The notes beneath the pieces are model-generated. The model worked only from the letters and a program-made list of their open reading frames with translations. It was not told the DNA's origin and did no database searches. 5,014 nucleotides of DNA, from NCBI GenBank assembly GCA_016196785.1, contig JACPXA010000050.1, positions 1-5,014 on the forward strand, written 5' to 3'. Shown one piece after another: positions 1-4,960 of the stretch; the first letter of the stretch is position 1, and each line of letters begins with the position of its first letter. Source of the stretch: Elusimicrobiota bacterium. GTDB taxonomy: Bacteria > Elusimicrobiota > Elusimicrobia > 2-01-FULL-59-12 > JACPXA01. Both the position numbers and the translations under genes were made by a program.

Positions 1-949
1 GGGGGAGGAGGCCAGCCGTCTCCACCACTTTACGGATCGCCGATTCCCATCCAACGGTCATGAGATGCACCCCACCCACGCCGGGGATGCGCCGCAGTTG
101 CGACACGGTCTCCTGACAGATCGCAAGCCCTTCCGCTTGCGGGTCAGCGGCGCGGTCCAACCGCTCAATCAGGGAGGGAGGGATGTTCGAACCAGGCACA
201 TGCTCCTGCATGTACCGCAGCATGGCGGCGGACTTGACCGGCATCGCCCCGGCGAAGATGCGAACCCGCTGGTGCAACCCTTTGGCCCGGACCAACTCCA
301 TCCATTGAGTAAAGCGATCAAGGTCGAACACCGGCTGGGTTTGGACGAACTGCCCTCCCGCCAATATCTTCTCTTCGAGATACTTCACTGCCGCTTCTGG
401 GCGACTGGTGCTGGCGTTGGCGGCGACCCCAATGAAGAATTTCGGGGCGACAATAGGATCGTCCCGGCGGCTTTTGAGCGGTTCGCCGTTCAAAAAAGTC
501 CCCTCCTCACGGAAGCGGCGGGCCAGTGCGATAAGGTCGCCGACCCGGAGATCATATACCGTCTTTGCCTCGGGATGATTGCCGAATTTCGGGTGGTCAC
601 CGGTGAGGCAGAGGATGTTGCGTACGCCGAGCGCCCAGGCGCCCATGAGGTCGGATTGCAGCGCGAGGCGATTCCGATCCCGACAGGTGATCTGCATCAC
701 CGGTTCGAGGCCTTCTTCTACCAGCAGGTGGGCCATTGCCAATGACGACATCCGCACGACCCCCAACTGGTTGTCGGTGATGTTGTAGGCATCGGCGGCG
801 CCTTTCAGCCGCTGTGCTTTCTGGCGCACGTACTGATCGTCAGCGCTTTTGGGCGGACCTAACTCCGCTGTGACGACAAACGTCCCAGCCCGGCACAACT
901 CCTCCAACCCACTTATGTTCTGTGTCGTATGTACCGCCGGAGTCGTCAT
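1..949 (-). CDS. metF: Methylenetetrahydrofolate reductase (MTHFR family), 3' end cut by the window edge
   Basis: The reading frame opens at ATG 949 and stays open for 316 codons to the window edge; no stop is reached. Family role: flavin-dependent reduction of 5,10-methylene-THF to 5-methyl-THF, which supplies methyl groups for methionine synthesis or, in some anaerobes, the Wood-Ljungdahl branch; cytosolic TIM barrel. Visible family signatures: TAELGPPKSAD near residues 27-37 with the acid E29 (equivalent to the catalytic Glu of E. coli MetF), ITCRDRNRLALQSDLMGA (87-104), LTGDHP with D118, FFIGVAAN (171-178), FVQTQPVFD (201-209) with the conserved Gln, and a C-terminal GVGGVHLMTVGW stretch. 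The length is already near that of the family, so only a few residues should be missing. The ITCRDRN style resembles the short MetF of anaerobes and acetogens more than the enterobacterial type. The ATG overlaps the TGA of the DUF559 gene (ATGA, 946-949). Only a weak purine run (GAAAG) lies upstream, so translation may be coupled. The family call is firm; the pathway is inferred. Confidence 0.93.
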   Translation of the reverse strand, partial: MTTPAVHTTQNISGLEELCRAGTFVVTAELGPPKSADDQYVRQKAQRLKGAADAYNITDNQLGVVRMSSLAMAHLLVEEGLEPVMQITCRDRNRLALQSDLMGAWALGVRNILCLTGDHPKFGNHPEAKTVYDLRVGDLIALARRFREEGTFLNGEPLKSRRDDPIVAPKFFIGVAANASTSRPEAAVKYLEEKILAGGQFVQTQPVFDLDRFTQWMELVRAKGLHQRVRIFAGAMPVKSAAMLRYMQEHVPGSNIPPSLIERLDRAADPQAEGLAICQETVSQLRRIPGVGGVHLMTVGWESAIRKVVETAGLLP

Positions 950-1347
950 CGAATACTTTCGACTTTTGTGTGGGTATGTGCTTCCCTCTCCCTTGATGGG
1001 AGAGGGGAGGGTGAGGGTGTCTTGAGCTTCAAGGTAATCGCTTCTAATACGTCGTTTAAGTTGTTGAGCACATCATTATCCCAAAAACGGATGACCTCGA
1101 ATCCTTGACATTTCAGAAAGCTTGTTCGTTGTGCATCGGCTTCGCGTTGTTGCGTATGCTGTCCCCCATCCAACTCGACCACTAAGCGGTGTTCAAAACA
1201 GCAGAAATCCACAATATACGGTCCAAGCGGCTGTTGACGTCTAAACTTATAACCTTGGAATTGGCGAGATCGCAAACATGTCCATAACCGTCGTTCGGCA
1301 TCCGTGAGTTTCCGCCTTAGCTGTCGAGCAAATGGAACAAATTGCAT
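946..1347 (-). CDS. DUF559 / Vsr-like PD-(D/E)XK endonuclease domain protein, probably an acquired cassette
   Basis: A 133-residue protein with the full DUF559 core. RQLRRKLTDAERRLW (8-22) is the typical N-terminal helix. GYKFRRQQPLGPYIVDF (32-48) carries the putative metal ligand D47. RLVVELDGGQH (54-64) carries E58, D60, Q63 and H64. GFEVIRFWDNDVL (82-94) and a final helix near 95-108 close the fold. Family members are predicted nucleases related to the Vsr mismatch endonuclease; their physiological role and target are largely unknown. Residues 110-122 (TPSPSPLPSRERE) are a translation of a REP-like palindrome, not a conserved domain, so the native C-terminus is probably near 108. GC in 1021-1320 is about 47% against 62-67% in adjacent coding DNA, which suggests recent acquisition. 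The first 101 nt overlap the exonuclease ORF in another frame, and the stop TGA overlaps the metF ATG. An AGAAAGGGA run about 8 nt before the ATG could be a ribosome binding site. No active-site residue appears to be missing. Confidence 0.88.
   Translation of the reverse strand: MQFVPFARQLRRKLTDAERRLWTCLRSRQFQGYKFRRQQPLGPYIVDFCCFEHRLVVELDGGQHTQQREADAQRTSFLKCQGFEVIRFWDNDVLNNLNDVLEAITLKLKTPSPSPLPSREREAHTHTKVESIR
981..1009. repeat. REP-like palindrome (CCCTCTCCC / GGGAGAGGG)
   Basis: CCCTCTCCC (984-992), a 5-nt loop TTGAT (993-997) and GGGAGAGGG (998-1006) form a perfect 9-bp stem. It extends to 12 bp (981-1009) with one G-T pair. It is followed on the plus strand by AGGGTGAGGGTG (1008-1019), giving the well-known CCCTCACCC-CCCTCTCCC dispersed repeat pattern, whose translation gives SPSPLP..GE/RE peptides in many genomes. 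It lies inside the 3' end of the DUF559 reading frame and encodes its residues 114-122. There is no T tract after the hairpin on either strand, so it is not an intrinsic terminator. As an RNA hairpin it could stabilise the upstream mRNA or slow ribosomes before metF. The copy number in this genome cannot be seen here. Confidence 0.8.
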
Positions 1348-1825
1348 GCCTGGCGGTCCCTTTCTGAAGGATGTTGAGTTTCCAGGCGAGCACCTCCAAA
1401 TTCTCGATATCTTCTCGATTATACCGTAAAAGGAGCTCCAGCGCCTCAGGGTCGCCTTGGCGATGACGCTCCCAAAGGTTCATGGCGTCAATGCCGGTGA
1501 GGCCTTCGGTATCGCGGTGAATGCCGAGGGTTCGCTCCACTCCCTTTAAGCCGCCGTAGAGCCCCTTGGCCCAACAGTCGAACATCAAATCGTGGTGGCG
1601 GTATCGCTGCGCCAGGTCGAGGCCAGTGTAACGGTGGATCACCGGCAGATCAAACCGGCTCCCGTTGTAAGAGAAAATTCGTTTGACGCCCCTGAGGGTT
1701 TGTGACAACCGATCGGCAGTCACCTCCTCCCCCACCAGTTGATCCGTGCCCCGTCGGGGGCGGTAGACCCCCACCACGGTGATGGTCCCCTGCCAGGAAG
1801 TTTCGATGTCCACAAACGCGATCAT
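1247..1825 (-). CDS. Ribonuclease H-like / YprB-type DEDDy 3'-5' exonuclease, with an abnormal 3' end
   Basis: From ATG 1825 this is a 192-residue protein whose first 150 residues form a DnaQ-like exonuclease fold of the YprB RNase H-like type. Exo I is FVDIETSW with D6 and E8. Exo II is FSYNGSRFDLPVI with N54 and D59. Exo III is LRYNREDIENLEVL with Y135 and D139, the YxxxD of DEDDy enzymes. LMFDCWAKGLYGGLKGVERTLGI (80-102) is also typical. The expected activity is metal-dependent trimming of DNA or RNA 3' ends; the natural substrate is unknown. ATG 1825 is preferred because it forms an ATGA overlap with the lipid kinase stop; GTG 1831, two codons upstream, is the alternative. Family homology ends near residue 150. 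The tail after about residue 160 is read out of frame over the DUF559 gene (1247-1347) and is rich in Cys, Thr and Ala, so it looks like junk sequence after loss of the original stop codon. The catalytic domain seems intact. Confidence 0.85.
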   Translation of the reverse strand: MIAFVDIETSWQGTITVVGVYRPRRGTDQLVGEEVTADRLSQTLRGVKRIFSYNGSRFDLPVIHRYTGLDLAQRYRHHDLMFDCWAKGLYGGLKGVERTLGIHRDTEGLTGIDAMNLWERHRQGDPEALELLLRYNREDIENLEVLAWKLNILQKGTARHAICSICSTAKAETHGCRTTVMDMFAISPIPRL

Positions 1826-2676
1826 CGGCACACCCGCAATTTCTCTGGCGCGATGCGGAAGGTCACCGCGGTGGTACTCCGGGGCGGGGGTGGTTCACCG
1901 TCCGCCTGCGGCCAGAGGCTGGTCTCGGCTCGAACCTCAAACTGGACGGTCTCAGCATGAAAAGTCGCTGGATGTTGGAGCGGCCGCCCCCACCGGCCTG
2001 CGGTAAGGCGCAGGGCGAGCTGCCATTTCCAGGCGGGGGGGACACCATAGATGTGGAGCCGTCCATCCGTGGGATCCGGCGCTTCAGAGAAATGCAGCCC
2101 CCCTGAAAAATACGGGGCGTTACAGGCCAGGAGCATGAAGAATGCCCCCTTGAACGAGGAGTGATCCCATCGTGCTTCGAGCGGAATCGGCTGGAACTCC
2201 AAGAGGGTCTCAATGGGCGTCTTTCGCCGATGCGCGGGCGAAAGGTACCGCCGGCCAACCCCCGCGTTGTTCAGGAAATATTGTCCGTTCACGACGCCGA
2301 GGTCGTAGAGCGCCGTTCCCACCCTACACAGGCGGCGGACCGCCTCCGACCAGGTGCGGGGCGAGAGCCCCAACACCCGCGCAAAATCGTTGCACGAGCC
2401 TGCGGGGATGAGCCCGACCTCTGCCGTGGAAAGCGCTCCTTGGTGAGCTAACACGTTGATCACCCGGTTCATCGTGCCGTCCCCTCCCACCACGCCGAAG
2501 CGGCGAATTCCTTGGTGGAGCCCCTCCTGGATCCACCGTTCGGTGTCATGCGCGGCTGCCCGATCCACCCAGCGGAGGAGCGGCTCATGGCCAGCGCGCT
2601 GGATCTGAGCGACCAGCGTTTCCTCCACAGAAGGCTTCCACCGCTTGGACGGGTTCAGCAGAAGCAGGATCTTCAT
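1822..2676 (-). CDS. Diacylglycerol kinase family lipid kinase (DgkB/YegS-like)
   Basis: A full-length 284-residue member of the soluble DAGK catalytic family, which transfers the phosphate of ATP to a lipid alcohol such as diacylglycerol or a related lipid at the membrane surface. Visible motifs: the N-terminal strand MKILLLLNPSKR; GVVGGDGTMNRVINVL (61-76) with the nucleotide-binding GGDGT loop (64-68); GLIPAGSCNDFAR (88-100), the P-x-G-T/S-x-N-D-x-A-R motif with Ser in place of the usual Thr; DLGVV (125-129); NNAGVG (136-141); the C-terminal beta-sandwich GGLHFSEAPDPTDGRLHIY (192-210); and QADGEPPP (257-264), matching the usual DGE loop. No transmembrane segment is seen, as is normal for this family. 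ATG 2676 overlaps the PHP-gene stop (ATGA, 2673-2676) and follows a GGGG run 5 nt upstream. The TGA at 1822-1824 overlaps the next start. The exact lipid substrate cannot be told from sequence. The family call is secure. Confidence 0.93.
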   Translation of the reverse strand: MKILLLLNPSKRWKPSVEETLVAQIQRAGHEPLLRWVDRAAAHDTERWIQEGLHQGIRRFGVVGGDGTMNRVINVLAHQGALSTAEVGLIPAGSCNDFARVLGLSPRTWSEAVRRLCRVGTALYDLGVVNGQYFLNNAGVGRRYLSPAHRRKTPIETLLEFQPIPLEARWDHSSFKGAFFMLLACNAPYFSGGLHFSEAPDPTDGRLHIYGVPPAWKWQLALRLTAGRWGRPLQHPATFHAETVQFEVRAETSLWPQADGEPPPPRSTTAVTFRIAPEKLRVCR

Positions 2677-3755
2677 TCAACCCCAGGTGTGACCCAGATG
2701 GGGTTGGAGTAGAGCCAGGGTTTCCAGCCCTGCCAGAGGGACGGTTTCTGCCAGACCTCGATCCGGTACACCCCGGGGGACTTTACATCTACCTCCATGC
2801 CGGTTCGCTCTTCCAGACGGCGGAGCTGCCCGTCGTGGATGAGTCGGATCCTACCCCGCTGTGGCGCCTTGACCTCGAGAAGCGCCGGGCCGCGGATCGT
2901 GAATGTCTCGCCCATGGTAGCCTCCTGATGGTCGTCGAAGATGCGAAAGGAGAACCCTGCCGCTGGCCACCAGAACTCTTGAGCCACATAGCAGCGGCCT
3001 TGACGCAGCGCGCCGAGGACCTTGGCGATGTCCGGCGCGGTCTCGCCGCTGAACGGATGTTCCAACAGGATGTGGGTGCGGATCGTCCGGAACGCAAAGC
3101 GGTACGGGAAGATTCTGACCGGGATGCCGAGGACACGGCGTTGGGTGTTGTGGTTGTCCACCTCCCCGATGCCGATACAGTGGGAGCGCTGATTCAATTG
3201 GTCCCAGCGGATGAGCGTCTCTGGCCGAGGGCCGGTGAGCATCGTGGCGGGGGTCAGGTAGGCGAGGCCCGAGCGGAGCGGCGAACGGAGTTGCCCGATC
3301 CAGTCGCTCACCAAGTCCCAAATCCCCATGCCGGTGTAGCCCGTCGCCTCCCAGGCGAGCCAGGGGTAGCGGCGCACTTGGGCCAAGAGCGCGCCGGGGT
3401 GATCGGGGTGGGCGATGAACCCGAATCCTCCTTGGCGGGCTACCGCGTCAATGTACCCCTGTGGGTTCCGCTCCCCCTTCCACACCACGATGGGTTCTCT
3501 AAGTCCCAACGCCACATAGTGGTTATAGCGTGGCGAGATCTCTTCCCCCACGATGAGCAGCGTTTGACCATGCCACCTTTCCCAGCCGTCATGCCGGGCA
3601 TCCAGGCGAAAGTGATCGGTGAGAATCGCAAAATCCAACCCGGCCTCTTGGGCCGCGGCAACGATCTCTGCGAGCGGCGTCTGGCAGTCGTAGGAGTAGT
3701 CCGAATGGATATGAATAGCCCCCCCGTAATCAATGAGTGGCTGTGTGGCGTTCAT
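2673..3755 (-). CDS. PHP-domain metallohydrolase (CehA/McbA-like phosphoesterase)
   Basis: A 360-residue protein with an N-terminal PHP domain, a distorted TIM barrel that binds two or three metal ions and hydrolyses phosphoester or similar bonds. Ligand motifs are all present: HIHSDYS (H15, H17, D19), ILTDHF (D47, H48), VGEEIS (E71/E72), YNHYVALG (H79), FIAHPDHP (H116, H119) and GIGEVDNHN (D200, H202), the last being the D-x-H of motif IV. Residues from about 265 to 360 (FSFRIFDDHQEATMGETF...GVYRIEVWQ...YSNPIWVT) look like a C-terminal beta-sandwich, as in CehA/McbA-type proteins. No signal peptide or membrane segment is seen, so it is probably cytosolic. ATG 3755 is the only good start upstream of the first metal motif. 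It lies 26 nt inside the 3' end of the preceding gene and lacks an evident Shine-Dalgarno, so translation is probably coupled. The 3' end overlaps the lipid kinase start. The substrate is unknown; CehA-type carbaryl hydrolysis should not be assumed. Confidence 0.9.
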   Translation of the reverse strand: MNATQPLIDYGGAIHIHSDYSYDCQTPLAEIVAAAQEAGLDFAILTDHFRLDARHDGWERWHGQTLLIVGEEISPRYNHYVALGLREPIVVWKGERNPQGYIDAVARQGGFGFIAHPDHPGALLAQVRRYPWLAWEATGYTGMGIWDLVSDWIGQLRSPLRSGLAYLTPATMLTGPRPETLIRWDQLNQRSHCIGIGEVDNHNTQRRVLGIPVRIFPYRFAFRTIRTHILLEHPFSGETAPDIAKVLGALRQGRCYVAQEFWWPAAGFSFRIFDDHQEATMGETFTIRGPALLEVKAPQRGRIRLIHDGQLRRLEERTGMEVDVKSPGVYRIEVWQKPSLWQGWKPWLYSNPIWVTPGVE

Positions 3756-4758
3756 AGGATCGTCGGAGCCGTTGAAAGGCCGAGACGACCGCCTTCCATA
3801 CCCGTCGGGGCCGGGCGGACAACACCCCGTCTAAGAGTTCCCCTCCATCATACGACCATGCCGCCAGGTTTCGCACCCCCGCCGCGACCGCAGCCTCAGC
3901 GGCCTCCGCGATCTCCGATTCAGCTCCGGTCGGCAGCCGCATTGCCTGGAGCCAGAGATGGGGTTCTTTCCCCCGCGCCCGACAGGAGGCAACGACCTTC
4001 GCCGCATACATCCCCACGTGGGTTCGGGGGTTCCGCCGCCGTCGCCAGCGCCAGTATGGGTCGCACCCAAAACTGTCCAGGGCGGGAAGCGCCGCCGCTT
4101 GCTCCCAGAGTTCGTCGTACTCCGGGATCCCCTGGAAGGCATAGATGGTCAGCACGTTGGTGAGTCGTTTGCGATGCGCGAAGGTCATCAGATCCTGAAG
4201 GAAATTGCGCATCGTCTGAAGCCGGAACTGGCGGGCTTCTGGGGTCAGCTTGGGAGGTGGCGCTTCGCCGTAGGATTGGCGGAAGAGCGCTTGACATGTG
4301 GGGCAGGTGCAGGTGTAAATCCCTTGGAGTTCAAGATCGAGGCTCAAGTAGGGATGCGGCTCATCCCAGAGAACGGTTTGTGCTCCGAAGTTGGCCGCGT
4401 GCAGTAACCATTCTTTAAGAACCCCACGGAAGGTGGGGTTGTTGAGACAGGCAGCCGGGACGCGCTCCCCGTTGGACAGCATCTGCCAGGCGGAGGGGTG
4501 GTCCAGCAAGAACTTTGAGACCGCTTCGCCGCCACACACCCCGCCGAACCCCCATGGGTCGGCCCAGACCGTCAGCCCGACACGGCGGCTCGCCGCAAAC
4601 AACCGTTCCATGGCTTTTTTGTGGAAGTACAGGTCTGCTTCGCTGAAGGTGTGAACGACATAGTCACACACCTCACTGATTTCCGCCAGGTCACGGGCGG
4701 CGTGCTTCAGGAATCGGTTTCCTAGGTAGCTCACGCCGAGCTTGAGCGGGGTGGGCAC
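3730..4758 (-). CDS. Predicted TIM-barrel, glycoside-hydrolase-like protein of unknown function
   Basis: A 342-residue protein, first gene of the operon. I do not recognise a named family. The layout suggests an alpha/beta barrel like those of glycoside hydrolases and related uncharacterised proteins: LGVSYLGN (7-14) at the first strand, LTVWADPWGFGG (62-73), TVLWDEPHPYLS (128-139) with E133 in the place a catalytic acid often takes at a strand end, YTCTCPTCQALFRQSYG (148-164) where C150, C152 and C155 resemble the CxCxxC..F...G loop seen in several GH-like families, VLTIYAFQG (202-210), DSFGCDPYW (228-236) and NLAAWSYDGGE (297-307). A very basic run, RWRRRRNPR, follows at 237-245. No signal peptide is evident, so it acts inside the cell. 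The start is GTG 4758: the same frame meets TGA at 4771-4773, and the nearby ATG 4766 is out of frame. A promoter-like -10 element sits 6 nt before the GTG. Enzymatic activity is an inference from the fold only. Confidence 0.8.
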   Translation of the reverse strand: MPTPLKLGVSYLGNRFLKHAARDLAEISEVCDYVVHTFSEADLYFHKKAMERLFAASRRVGLTVWADPWGFGGVCGGEAVSKFLLDHPSAWQMLSNGERVPAACLNNPTFRGVLKEWLLHAANFGAQTVLWDEPHPYLSLDLELQGIYTCTCPTCQALFRQSYGEAPPPKLTPEARQFRLQTMRNFLQDLMTFAHRKRLTNVLTIYAFQGIPEYDELWEQAAALPALDSFGCDPYWRWRRRRNPRTHVGMYAAKVVASCRARGKEPHLWLQAMRLPTGAESEIAEAAEAAVAAGVRNLAAWSYDGGELLDGVLSARPRRVWKAVVSAFQRLRRSYERHTATH

Positions 4759-4764
4759 GGCGTC

Positions 4765-4793
4765 ATTGTATCACTGGGTCAGCTTATGCACAA
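4765..4793 (-). promoter_or_regulatory. Sigma70-type promoter for the operon, predicted leaderless
   Basis: On the minus strand a TACAAT -10 hexamer (4765-4770, 5 of 6 to TATAAT) lies 17 bp from TTGTGC (4788-4793, only 3 of 6 to TTGACA). The GTG start codon begins 7 nt after the -10 box, just where transcription should start, so the mRNA would have almost no 5' leader. The -35 element overlaps the first DnaA-like box. It is the only good promoter-like pair I saw between the upstream terminator and the operon. The -35 match is poor, so activation by a bound protein is possible. This is a prediction from spacing and consensus only. Confidence 0.5.
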
Positions 4794-4804
4794 GGTTATC
4801 CACA
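4784..4804 (+). promoter_or_regulatory. Two tandem DnaA-box-like 9-mers
   Basis: TTATGCACA (4784-4792) and TTATCCACA (4796-4804) lie in the same orientation, 12 bp from start to start. The second is a perfect match to the classical DnaA box; the first fits the relaxed TTWTNCACA form. A degenerate third copy, GTGTGCACA (4805-4813), follows directly. The first box covers most of the operon's predicted -35 element. Binding by DnaA could repress or activate transcription or titrate DnaA. A full origin would need more boxes and an AT-rich unwinding element, which are not visible here. Confidence 0.55.
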
Positions 4805-4828
4805 GTGTGCACAGGGACGTGGGGGGGA

Positions 4829-4870
4829 GGGCGTGGGCGGAGGGCGACTGGGCGTGGGCGGAGGGCAAGA
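4829..4870 (+). repeat. 21-bp G-rich tandem repeat, two copies, with G-quadruplex potential
   Basis: The 17-mer GGGCGTGGGCGGAGGGC occurs exactly at 4829-4845 and 4850-4866, giving a 21-bp period over 4829-4870 with small differences in the last four bases. It is preceded by a run of seven G (4821-4827). Together there are seven G runs of three or more (4821-4827, 4829-4831, 4835-4837, 4842-4844, 4850-4852, 4856-4858, 4863-4865) separated by loops of 1 to 5 nt, which meets the usual G4 pattern. The stretch lies between the upstream terminator and the DnaA-like boxes and has no open frame worth calling. Strand-slippage expansion is a simple alternative to function. Confidence 0.75.
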
Positions 4871-4878
4871 GGAAGCAG

Positions 4879-4906
4879 AAAAAAACCAGCCCCAGTCTGG
4901 GGCTGG
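4879..4906 (-). terminator. Rho-independent terminator of the upstream minus-strand gene
   Basis: CCAGCCCCA (4886-4894), loop GTC (4895-4897) and TGGGGCTGG (4898-4906) form a perfect 9-bp GC-rich stem. On the minus strand the hairpin is followed at once by seven T (4879-4885 read as A on the plus strand), a textbook intrinsic terminator for transcription arriving from the right. The plus strand has no T tract after it, so it works in one direction. It isolates the operon at 4758 from its upstream neighbour. Confidence 0.88.
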
Positions 4907-4960
4907 CAAGGCTCCTAAGAAAGGGCTCCGCGGCGGCTCAGCCCACCCAGACGGGAAGAG

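Noticed and set aside
65..745. Plus-strand open frame of 226 codons at the left end
   Set aside because: It is fully antisense to metF, whose family motifs are clear. The plus-strand product shows no domain.
984..1006. The palindrome near metF as an intrinsic terminator
   Set aside because: No T run follows on either strand and both flanking genes continue in frame through the region. It matches a dispersed-repeat type better.
1826..1831. GTG 1831 as the start of the exonuclease gene
   Set aside because: Possible, but it adds only two residues. ATG 1825 makes the same ATGA overlap seen at the other junctions and begins right at the conserved first strand.
2835..4163. Plus-strand open frame of 442 codons antisense to the PHP and TIM-barrel genes
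   Set aside because: It mirrors two well-supported minus-strand genes and crosses their junction. Its product is Pro/Arg/Ala-rich without recognisable motifs, as expected for an antisense frame in high-GC DNA.
3828..4300. Other minus-strand open frames inside the TIM-barrel gene
   Set aside because: They are out-of-frame shadows rich in Arg, Ser and Pro with no motifs, and the main frame explains the region.
4805..4813. GTGTGCACA as a third DnaA box
   Set aside because: It differs from the consensus at positions 1 and 3, and its centre TGTGCACA is itself palindromic. It is too degenerate to call as a site.
4784..4870. A complete replication origin
   Set aside because: Only two convincing boxes are present, the flank is G-rich rather than AT-rich, and no dnaA, dnaN or partition gene is visible in the window.
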